The notes under the pieces are model-generated. The model saw nothing but the letters and a program-made list of their open reading frames with translations. It did no database searches and was not told the DNA's origin. From positions 1 through 14,900 of the forward strand of contig CAMYKF010000418.1 in the NCBI GenBank assembly GCA_947258905.1: a stretch of DNA of 14,900 bases, read 5' to 3'. Numbering within the stretch: the stretch's first letter is position 1; every line of letters starts with the position of its first letter. The position numbers were made by a program, and so were the translations under genes. Positions 1 to 6,499 of this stretch are shown here, piece by piece. The DNA comes from an uncultured Pirellulaceae bacterium. GTDB taxonomy: Bacteria > Planctomycetota > Planctomycetia > Pirellulales > Pirellulaceae.

Positions 1-163
1 ATGCGGTGCGGTAGTCATTGGGAGTGGGCAGGATTTCTTCCAATTGACGGAATTTGTCCTGCTGGTCAAATTTCCGCGTGGTCTCCTGGCCGGACAAATG
101 ACCGGGAACTGCACACAACAATGCAACAGCCAGCGTACAGAATGAAGGGACCCTGAATTTCAT
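1..163 (-). CDS. N-terminus of a secreted protein, probable M1-family metallopeptidase (cut by window edge)
   Basis: Only the first 54 residues lie in the window; the gene runs off the left edge. The ATG is at 163-161, with a weak GGAG about 10 bases upstream. The start MKFRVPSFCTLAVALLCAVP is a Sec signal peptide: basic residue, hydrophobic core, then a small-residue cleavage region ending near LSG-Q. The mature part continues with FRQLEEILPTPNDYRTA. From memory, this kind of opening (a PTPN-x-YRTASG phrase) begins planctomycete exported M1 aminopeptidase-like proteins, zinc peptidases that trim N-terminal residues. The zinc motif HExxH would lie outside the window, so the family call is inferred from the N-terminus alone. 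That an exported protein starts here is much surer than which enzyme it is. It is transcribed divergently from the kinase gene. Confidence 0.6.
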   Translation of the reverse strand, partial: MKFRVPSFCTLAVALLCAVPGHLSGQETTRKFDQQDKFRQLEEILPTPNDYRTA

Positions 164-233
164 GTTCGATGCACTCCGCTACGGACTGTGTTCCCGCGCT
201 GTGGCGCGGCAAACCGATCACTGGACAATCTGT

Positions 234-261
234 CTATTAAAATACCGCCGGGGACAAACAA
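234..261 (-). promoter_or_regulatory. possible sigma70-like promoter for the left-edge gene
   Basis: On the minus strand, TTGTTT (261-256) and TAATAG (239-234) are separated by 16 bases, about 70 bases ahead of the ATG at 163. A 6-bp GC hairpin, CCGCGC/GCGCGG with loop TGTG (194-209), would lie in the 5' leader. This is a consensus-by-eye call; planctomycete promoters are poorly defined. Confidence 0.25.
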
Positions 262-461
262 CAAGCTGACAGTCTCCGGTTAACGGTTTTTGCCTCGATC
301 GATATCGTGTTTTGTTTTGGATCGGACGTGGCATGCCATACAATCAGACACGGGGGCAGGCATCCTGCGCATCCTGCCTGACGTGCATGTTGTACCCGTT
401 ATCTGCTGAGGTGCACTCGCGACACCGGCTAAACCATGCGGATTACTGGAACAACTGGTAT

Positions 462-486
462 CCGGCGATTCGCGACGAATCGCCGG
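462..486. repeat. perfect inverted repeat, 11-bp arms with a 3-base loop
   Basis: CCGGCGATTCG (462-472), loop CGA, then CGAATCGCCGG (476-486) form a perfect 11-bp stem, extendable by a G-U and an A-U pair. No T-run follows on either strand, so it does not look like an intrinsic terminator. It lies about 230 bases ahead of the kinase start, within the divergent gap. It could be a protein-binding palindrome, an RNA hairpin or a dispersed palindromic element. Confidence 0.75.
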
Positions 487-513
487 GTTGCTGCGACGAA
501 TTGCCGGGTCGCT
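472..513. repeat. two imperfect 21-bp tandem repeat units
   Basis: Units 472-492 and 493-513 share GCGACGAAT-x-GCCGGGT-x-GCT and differ at only two positions. The first unit overlaps the right arm of the 11-bp hairpin, so the arm sequence (CGAAT-x-GCCGG) is present twice in direct orientation. A partial third unit may begin at 514 (GCGGC) but diverges at once. Confidence 0.7.
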
Positions 514-718
514 GCGGCAACGGGGTCTGGGATGACCCGCAGATTGGCCGCGCGTTCGCCACCGCCATGGCCTGCATCATTCTGCAAATCTCCTACAACT
601 TCGTGCCCGTCTTCGCGCCCTGGCCGAACGGTTGGCTTCGTCATCGTCGTCGACACCGAAAGCGATTAAGATGATGACTGGCGAATACCATTCCTGATTG
701 CGGCGGCAACCATTCCCG

Positions 719-3700
719 ATGTCCGGCAACGAAACACGCAAGAACCTCGCGGATCAGGACAAGACGATCGCGCCCCGGGGCGCTGCGTCTGAAAATCTTG
801 CGGGGACGTCGCCACCCGCCAATGACGATCCCACCATTATGGGCAGCCAGACGGTGGCACCCGGGGACGCCCGCGCCCGGGCCGCGACCATCGGGCGTGT
901 AAACATCGAGGGCTACGAAATCATTGAGGAACTCGGGCGCGGCGGCATGGGCGTCGTTTACAAGGCCCGTGACGTGGAACTCAACCGCATTGTGGCCATC
1001 AAGATGATTTTGGCGGGTGTCCATGCGGGGGAAGAGTCGCTGGCCCGGTTTCGCACCGAAGCCGAAGCGGTGGCCCAGCTAAAACACCCCGGCATCGTGC
1101 AGGTCTACGATGTCGGCCAGGCGGACGGACAACCCTTTTGCGCCCTGGAATATGTTGAAGGCGGCAGTCTCGATCAACGGATTCGTGATGAGCCCATGCC
1201 TGTTCGTGATGCCGTGGCACTGGTTGAGTCCCTGGCTCACGCCATGCAATCGGCGCATCAGGCGGGTATCGTGCATCGCGATTTGAAACCGCCCAATATC
1301 TTGCTGGCCCGACAAACCGGGTCGTCCAGCGAAGCCGGCAAGTCGCCGGGCTGGACGGCCAAGATTACCGATTTCGGTTTGGCCAAAAAGGTGGAGCAGG
1401 AATCGCAGCAAACGCAGACGGGCGCCGTCATGGGTACGCCGTCCTACATGGCGCCGGAACAGGCGCGGGGTGTCAAACGCATCGGTCCGTCGGCTGACGT
1501 GTATTCGCTGGGTGCCATCCTCTACGAACTGATCACGGGTCAGCCGCCGTTTTCCGAAGACACACCCATCAACACCATCATGAGGGTCATGGCCGATCCG
1601 CCGCCTGCTCCCCGGTCCATCAATCCGGCGATCGACCGTGACCTGGACACGATTTGCCTGAAGTGTCTGGAGAAGGAGCCGGCTGCCCGCTACGTCAGCG
1701 CCGAACACCTGGCTCAGGACCTGGAACGATACCTGGAGGGCATGCCGATCGAGGCGCGTCCGGTTTCCGGAATCGAACGCACGGTCAAATGGGTTCGCCG
1801 CAAGCCGCTGGCGGCCAGCCTGATTGGCGTGTCGACGCTGGGCCTGATCGGGCTGATCGTGGGTGGTGCCATCTTCAACGCGAAACTGTCGGCCGCCTAT
1901 CAACAGGTGGACTTGCAGTACGACAAGACGATTGCTGCCCTGGAACAGACGCGACTGGCCAAGGAAAGCGCCGAGGCCAGCGACGCAGAAAGCAACCGCC
2001 GGCTGGTCAATAACTATGTCGACAACGCTCTGCAGGCGATGAACAAGGGCAATATGTTGCAGGCTTTGCCGTGGCTCTCCGAGGCAATTGTCAGTGAACG
2101 CGATGACCAGCGCCGCAAGATGCACCAGTTACGATTCAGCTACGCCTTGGAGTCCAGTCCCCGGCCGGTGCAAACCTGGGTGGCTGGCAGTCATTTTGAT
2201 GGCTGCCAATTCTCCAGCGACGGTTCGCTAATGGCCGCGTTTTCAGTTGACCGTCGTTTGAGGATCTGGAATATCGGCAACGGCGAAGTGGTTCGCGAAA
2301 TTGAATCATTTGGCCCGCTGGCATGGTTCGCCCTGTCCGCCGATTGCAAAACCGCGATTACTGCGAGCATCGCCGTCGACATCGCCAATATCGGCGGCGA
2401 GACGCAGGCAGCCGACATCAGACGCTGGGATTTGTCGACCGGAAACCCCATCGGCAAGAGCATTCGAATTACGTCGATTGGCCGCATCGACTACGGCCAT
2501 TTTATTGCGGCGGAAGTGGGGCTGGTCATGCGGCCTTATCTCAAGCCCGAAAACGGCGATGCGACCAACCAACTGGTGCTGATCGATCTGTTCACAGCCG
2601 ACGTGGTCACCGAAATTGCACTTGAACCCGGGGAACGGCCCACGTGGCTGGCGCCCTCTGGCAAGTTCTGCGTTGTCTCGGGCGACAAGCCACGGATTAT
2701 TGAAGTTGCCAGCGGCGACACCCTGTATCCGCTGGCGCCGCAGCAAGTGCCAGACGGCGAGTATCGAATCGGCGTGGAGCGGGAGGGACTGCCCGTCGTG
2801 ATTGGTGAGTCGATCGATGTCATATCACCAGACACGCGGCAGAGCGTCGTCAGCTTGCCGCGTTCGCAGGAAAATGCGTGGCCGCGGGTGGCTGCGGCGC
2901 CGGGATACGCGTTTGCCGTGGGCTGGCCGGATGGCATCCTTGAACAATTTGACGGTGAGGGCAGCCTGGTCGATACGCGACGTGTCGATGCCGGCATCGA
3001 GGATATGCGATACTCGGGCGACGCTCGACAACTGTTTGTGGCAACGCGTGCCGGAGTGATCCAGTTTGCTGCGGAAACCGGTTCTCAGATGGGGTCCTTG
3101 ATTCCCGCCACGATACGCCCTCTGCGTTCGATTGACATCAGCCCGGATAATCGTCAGCTGGCGATCAGCGGAGGTGCCGGGATTTTGAAGGGCAGTGGTT
3201 TTGTGCGGGTTTGGGATATTGCTTCCGGCTCAAACCGCATCCCGCTGATTCCCGGCTCGACCAAACCACTCGCAACGATTTTACCCAGTCCGGACCGGTT
3301 GCGATTGGCCGCCACACCCAATCGTGGCAGCAAGGTTTCAGTAATTACACACGAGACAGACGGGCGTGAGCTGGAGGTATTCGAAACCGGACTTGATGGG
3401 CCCGAGGCTTCACCAGTCAGCTTTGCCGCCTGGAGATCGGAAACGGAAATCTGTACAGGATTCCGTAACGGCCAGATACGTATTATTGACGTTGCCGATC
3501 AGACAGTGGTCCAGTCCCTGAGCAGTCCGCGTCCGGAATTCGCTGTGTTCAATGATGACGGCAGTCTGCTGGCCATTGCCGGCGGTGACGACACCAAATT
3601 CGCTTCCGTGATTGACGTGGCCAGTGGCGCGGTGTTGTGTGAGGGCCTTGAGCATAACCGGAACATCCTGTGGATGGCTTTCGATGCTGAATCACGCTTG

Positions 3701-4399
3701 CTGTTTACGTTGTCCCGGGACTTTAACATTCGGACGTTTGATGCGCACACGGGCGAAATGGCCCTGCGTCAAAACGCATCGCTTTTGCCGGTCAACGGAG
3801 CCTGGTGCGCCAGTCGCCAAGTCCTGTGTATCGTCGGCGAGCGACTAGGCGGCATGCCTGGCCGTGTCCGGTTGCTGGACCTGACGACTGGCAAGCAGCT
3901 TTTTGAACCCCTTGAATTCAATAGTCCGGTAATCGAAGCGGCATTTGACGCCCAGGGTCAAACTTTGGCTATCGCTGATGCAAACGGTCTGGTGCAACTT
4001 TACGATGCAACGACGGGCGAATCTCTGGGTATTCCGATGGTGCATCCCGATGCGGTCAATTCCATGCGATTCAGCCCGGATGGGCTGCTGTTAATGACTT
4101 GTTGCCGCGACCTCAATATCCGTCTGTTCGACGTGGCCTCCTCCACGCCCGTTACAGCGCCCCTGGCCCATCAAACTGAAACCAGTACGGCTGAATTCCT
4201 GGGAACCGGCTATGATGTGGTTTCCTCGGGCGACGGTGGTACCGTATGGCGTGTGCCCATGCATCGTTATACCGCCGATGAGGCCGCGGTTTTGTCGCGA
4301 TACTGGTCCGGCAGTACGATGTCCAGTCGTGGAGCGGTGGTCCCCGTCACGGCCGACACACTGGATGCAGCCGCGGTACAAGCTGCCTTGCGTAAGTGA
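719..4399 (+). CDS. transmembrane serine/threonine protein kinase with a WD40-like beta-propeller C-terminal half
   Basis: This is a Hanks-type (PknB-like) kinase of 1226 residues, numbered from ATG 719. That ATG is preferred over an in-frame TTG at 698; neither has a clear Shine-Dalgarno. The kinase domain spans about residues 66-340: glycine loop GRGGMG (73-78), VAIK lysine 95, catalytic HRDLKPPN (186-193, Asp188), DFG (218-220) and activation segment GTPSYMAPEQ (239-248). All catalytic residues are present. One hydrophobic helix (about 364-386) anchors it, followed by a charged, coiled-coil-like linker. From about 490 to 1185 come degenerate WD40-type blades, with blade ends such as RIWN, RRWD, VRVWD, RTFD, QLYD and RLFD. 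The kinase would be cytoplasmic and the propeller across the membrane, probably for sensing or binding. The N-terminal tail has two TIAP/TVAP-like Thr motifs, possible phosphosites. Substrates are unknown. A lipoprotein gene follows after 49 bases. Confidence 0.95.
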   Translation: MSGNETRKNLADQDKTIAPRGAASENLAGTSPPANDDPTIMGSQTVAPGDARARAATIGRVNIEGYEIIEELGRGGMGVVYKARDVELNRIVAIKMILAGVHAGEESLARFRTEAEAVAQLKHPGIVQVYDVGQADGQPFCALEYVEGGSLDQRIRDEPMPVRDAVALVESLAHAMQSAHQAGIVHRDLKPPNILLARQTGSSSEAGKSPGWTAKITDFGLAKKVEQESQQTQTGAVMGTPSYMAPEQARGVKRIGPSADVYSLGAILYELITGQPPFSEDTPINTIMRVMADPPPAPRSINPAIDRDLDTICLKCLEKEPAARYVSAEHLAQDLERYLEGMPIEARPVSGIERTVKWVRRKPLAASLIGVSTLGLIGLIVGGAIFNAKLSAAYQQVDLQYDKTIAALEQTRLAKESAEASDAESNRRLVNNYVDNALQAMNKGNMLQALPWLSEAIVSERDDQRRKMHQLRFSYALESSPRPVQTWVAGSHFDGCQFSSDGSLMAAFSVDRRLRIWNIGNGEVVREIESFGPLAWFALSADCKTAITASIAVDIANIGGETQAADIRRWDLSTGNPIGKSIRITSIGRIDYGHFIAAEVGLVMRPYLKPENGDATNQLVLIDLFTADVVTEIALEPGERPTWLAPSGKFCVVSGDKPRIIEVASGDTLYPLAPQQVPDGEYRIGVEREGLPVVIGESIDVISPDTRQSVVSLPRSQENAWPRVAAAPGYAFAVGWPDGILEQFDGEGSLVDTRRVDAGIEDMRYSGDARQLFVATRAGVIQFAAETGSQMGSLIPATIRPLRSIDISPDNRQLAISGGAGILKGSGFVRVWDIASGSNRIPLIPGSTKPLATILPSPDRLRLAATPNRGSKVSVITHETDGRELEVFETGLDGPEASPVSFAAWRSETEICTGFRNGQIRIIDVADQTVVQSLSSPRPEFAVFNDDGSLLAIAGGDDTKFASVIDVASGAVLCEGLEHNRNILWMAFDAESRLLFTLSRDFNIRTFDAHTGEMALRQNASLLPVNGAWCASRQVLCIVGERLGGMPGRVRLLDLTTGKQLFEPLEFNSPVIEAAFDAQGQTLAIADANGLVQLYDATTGESLGIPMVHPDAVNSMRFSPDGLLLMTCCRDLNIRLFDVASSTPVTAPLAHQTETSTAEFLGTGYDVVSSGDGGTVWRVPMHRYTADEAAVLSRYWSGSTMSSRGAVVPVTADTLDAAAVQAALRK

Positions 4400-4433
4400 C
4401 GCCTGCATACGATCCTGATTGTCCGCAAGAATC

Positions 4434-4440
4434 GGAAGGG
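4434..4440 (+). promoter_or_regulatory. ribosome binding site that sets the lipoprotein start
   Basis: GGAAGGG lies 8 bases before the GTG at 4449. It favours that start over an upstream in-frame TTG at 4419, and only the GTG start puts the lipobox at the usual distance from the N-terminus. Confidence 0.7.
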
Positions 4441-4448
4441 AAATAAAC

Positions 4449-5435
4449 GTGAATCGACTGACTCTGTTGATGTGTTTTGCGCTGACGGTCTTTGCAGCCG
4501 GCTGCGACAGTTCGAGTTCAAAAAATGACGACCAGGCGTCTACTCCCCGGCCAGGTCAGCCGATCAGTGACGAATTGCGCAAGGCGTTTCCGGATTTGCC
4601 AACGCCCATGCAGCCGGACGGTCCGGTGCAGCTGGTTTACAAGATGCAACCCGGCGACTCCTGGCGAATAGTGTTCGACCAGAAACTGAATATGGACTCC
4701 ATGGGCATGGCTGTCGCGGAGACCAGTGATGCGCAGATGACGTTTACGTGCGAATCAGTGCAGGATGACCGGTTTCAGGTAACCAGCAGCATTACGCGGC
4801 TGGTGGCCGGCATTGATACTCCGGGCGGCTCCTATCGAATCGATACGGTGAATCCGGAAAAGGCCCACGCAGCCGCCGTGTTTCAGCCCATGGTGGATAT
4901 CTGGTCGGAAGTATTGAAAACCGAGGCCCGGTTTGTAGTGACATCGGCCGGAACCTTTCCGGATATCGAGGTCCCCGATGCAATCACCGGCGCCGTTAAT
5001 GCACACCAGGAAGCGGCGAACGGGTTTGGCGTCACACCCGAGACCCTGTTCGCGAACTTTGTCGTGGGTTTATTCGAAGTTCCGGCTACACCTGTGGAAG
5101 TCGGCCACAAATGGGAACCGGCAGTCCCGCTGCCGCCCCAGGGAGCCGGTGAGGTACACGCCGATGCAACTTTCCTTGGCGTCGCCGAACAGGAAGGACG
5201 GCGTTTGGCAGTCATCGAGATGACGTCGCGATTTTCTGCGCCCGCAGATAATTCGATGTTCGAGAAATTCGATATGCGAGGTGACGCAGTTGTGTTGTTT
5301 GACCTGGACGGTGGCTATTTGTGGAAAGAGTACATCCTGCGTACCGGTGATTTTGAACTGACGGTCAATGATCGCAGCATGGAACAGGAACTCGCCGGTC
5401 AGGCCCTGATCTGGCGCATGGAGTCCGAGGATTAG
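4449..5435 (+). CDS. predicted lipoprotein of unknown function, DUF6263-like
   Basis: The GTG start gives 328 residues. The start MNRLTLLMCFALTVFAAGC is a type II signal peptide: a short basic n-region, a hydrophobic core and the lipobox AAGC, with Cys19 as the lipidated residue. A Ser/Asp-rich tether (SSSSKNDDQ) follows, then a mostly beta-stranded body without cysteines. The body opens with LVYKMQPGDSWRIVFDQKLNM, followed by alternating strands with Thr/Val side chains. This pattern resembles DUF6263-type secreted proteins, a tentative family assignment from memory. No catalytic motif is visible. The gene is 49 bases downstream of the kinase in the same direction and probably co-transcribed, so the lipoprotein may be an envelope partner or ligand of the kinase's external propeller; that is inference. 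Its stop lies 19 bases from the end of the convergent minus-strand operon. Confidence 0.85.
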   Translation: MNRLTLLMCFALTVFAAGCDSSSSKNDDQASTPRPGQPISDELRKAFPDLPTPMQPDGPVQLVYKMQPGDSWRIVFDQKLNMDSMGMAVAETSDAQMTFTCESVQDDRFQVTSSITRLVAGIDTPGGSYRIDTVNPEKAHAAAVFQPMVDIWSEVLKTEARFVVTSAGTFPDIEVPDAITGAVNAHQEAANGFGVTPETLFANFVVGLFEVPATPVEVGHKWEPAVPLPPQGAGEVHADATFLGVAEQEGRRLAVIEMTSRFSAPADNSMFEKFDMRGDAVVLFDLDGGYLWKEYILRTGDFELTVNDRSMEQELAGQALIWRMESED

Positions 5436-5454
5436 GTATCAGGCGTGTTGGAGG

Positions 5455-5697
5455 CTAGATCCCCAGGCGGGAAGACTGCTCCACGTCGGCTTGAGAGAGT
5501 TTCTCGGCGATGCGCCCTGCGGCATTCAACCTGACCAGGCCGATTCCTGCGCGAAACACGATCACCGACGGCAGCGACAGCGCCATGGCTTCGAATACCT
5601 GCCGGTTCAGCGCCAGAATCAATACGATGCCCACCAGGGCCAGTCCGAGAATCGTTAAGCCCCAGCCAACGACTTCGCGAAGTCCACTCCACATCAT
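5455..5697 (-). CDS. small membrane protein of unknown function, last gene of the MoxR operon
   Basis: This 80-residue protein starts with ATG ATG at 5697. Residues about 8-30 (VVGWGLTILGLALVGIVLIL) form a transmembrane helix. A second amphipathic or membrane stretch (about 36-55, MALSLPSVIVFRAGIGLV) and a charged tail follow. I do not recognise the family. It sits 18 bases after the stop of the six-helix membrane gene. In the reading frame that existed before a 25-bp duplication in that gene, its ATG would have overlapped the upstream stop as ATGA, the usual sign of translational coupling. That supports it being a real, co-translated member of the unit. No separate Shine-Dalgarno is evident. 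A small accessory subunit of the MoxR/DUF58 assembly is possible but unproven. Confidence 0.75.
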   Translation of the reverse strand: MMWSGLREVVGWGLTILGLALVGIVLILALNRQVFEAMALSLPSVIVFRAGIGLVRLNAAGRIAEKLSQADVEQSSRLGI

Positions 5698-5715
5698 TCT
5701 GCCTCAATTTCCTGA

Positions 5716-6495
5716 CTAAAGGTTTCGTCGCCGGATGGCCGACGGGGTTTCGTCGCCGGATGGCCGACGGATTTTCTTGCTGCGACGGCGCTCAATGAGA
5801 CCCAGTTCCCAGCGCAGTTCCCGACAGAACAGCGATCGGGCATACACGGCCGCGCGACGCGGCGACAAACGCAAACGTGTGGCGATCCCGAAAATTCCGT
5901 CGGCCACCAGCCAGATCAAGCCCAGCAACCAGAGGATGGAAATCGCCCGCATTCCCGACGGCTTGATGCGAATCCTTTCGTCGCTGGCCAGATCCCAGGG
6001 AATCATCCACAACACGACCACCGCCGACATTAATGCCAGCGGAATCCACAGCCAGCCGGAAACGATCGGTCGCAGTCTCAACAGAATGCTCTTGCCGGCA
6101 CCGCTTTCGCGATTCGCGGCCAGTTGCTCCTGTTTGCTCGCCCGGCGATACATGGTTGCCACATCGATGTAGCGGATTGACAAGGTGACATAAAGAATCA
6201 GCACCAGAGCAAACCACACATCTTCCGCAATCAACAGGGGAAAATTGCCGACGCGATTCATGTTGCTCAGCGGCAGGAACAGCGCTCCGGCCACCGCCAG
6301 ATAGACAACCGCGCGCTGACGCACCAACAACCCGCCCGCCAGCAAGCCGAAAATCAGCGGCTGCAAGCCCGACGAAAAGTCAACGGCCTGGACAAGCAGC
6401 CACGTGGCAAAAACCGCGAGCACGGCCAGCACCAGCGGCAAGTGATCGCTGATATCGATCAGTGGTCGGGAGTCGGTTGTCAGTTCACGATTCAT
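5716..6495 (-). CDS. six-helix membrane protein of unknown function in the MoxR/DUF58 operon, C-terminus altered by duplication
   Basis: The protein has 259 residues from ATG 6495, four bases after the DUF58 stop. Six hydrophobic helices are visible at about residues 19-39, 44-60, 61-78, 86-107, 148-167 and 184-206, with a charged cytoplasmic-looking loop at 108-147 and a basic tail. I do not recognise a family. Its place inside a gapless operon suggests an inner-membrane platform for the MoxR/DUF58 machinery; this is inference from context. The end is odd. An exact 25-bp duplication (5721-5770) changes the tail after GDET to PSAIRRRNL and a TAG. With one copy, the same frame would read GDETFSQEIEAE and stop at TGA 5696-5694, overlapping the next ATG. 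The core membrane part is unaffected, so the gene is probably still functional. Confidence 0.8.
   Translation of the reverse strand: MNRELTTDSRPLIDISDHLPLVLAVLAVFATWLLVQAVDFSSGLQPLIFGLLAGGLLVRQRAVVYLAVAGALFLPLSNMNRVGNFPLLIAEDVWFALVLILYVTLSIRYIDVATMYRRASKQEQLAANRESGAGKSILLRLRPIVSGWLWIPLALMSAVVVLWMIPWDLASDERIRIKPSGMRAISILWLLGLIWLVADGIFGIATRLRLSPRRAAVYARSLFCRELRWELGLIERRRSKKIRRPSGDETPSAIRRRNL
5721..5770. repeat. exact 25-bp tandem duplication at the end of the six-helix membrane gene
   Basis: Bases 5721-5745 and 5746-5770 are identical over all 25 positions; each begins GGTTTCGTCGCC and ends GGCCGACGG. Each copy can also fold as CGTCG...CGACG. Because 25 is not a multiple of three, the second copy shifts the minus-strand frame. 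The result is a new C-terminal tail and an early TAG at 5718-5716. Confidence 0.95.
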
Positions 6496-6499
6496 GGAT

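Larger units (their letters stand above)
164..718. other. divergent intergenic region between the exported peptidase-like gene and the kinase gene
   Basis: This 555-base gap holds no convincing gene. The open frames crossing it (for example 312-674 plus and 429-656 minus) lack a ribosome binding site, have unnatural composition (runs of Arg, Trp, Cys) and overlap one another. Besides the hairpin and 21-bp repeats described separately, there is a 9-base head-to-tail duplication, GCATCCTGC at 360-368 and 369-377, inside a loose GGCAGG/CCTGCC inverted repeat (355-378). I could not pick out a convincing promoter for the kinase gene. Confidence 0.6.

Noticed and set aside
462..486. hairpin read as an intrinsic terminator
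   Set aside because: There is no T-run on either strand, and no gene ends nearby.
312..674. 120-residue plus-strand open frame in the divergent gap
   Set aside because: It has no ribosome site, runs of Trp/Cys/Arg, crosses the hairpin and tandem repeats, and has no family resemblance.
1079..2125. 348-residue open frame on the minus strand across the kinase
   Set aside because: It is a shadow of the kinase codons: Arg/His/Gln-rich, no domain, no ribosome site, and the plus strand is unmistakably coding here.
6088..6111. ESGAGKS in the six-helix protein as a nucleotide-binding P-loop
   Set aside because: The required Ala/Gly four residues before GK is an Arg, and no Walker B or fold context is seen; it is a loop between helices.
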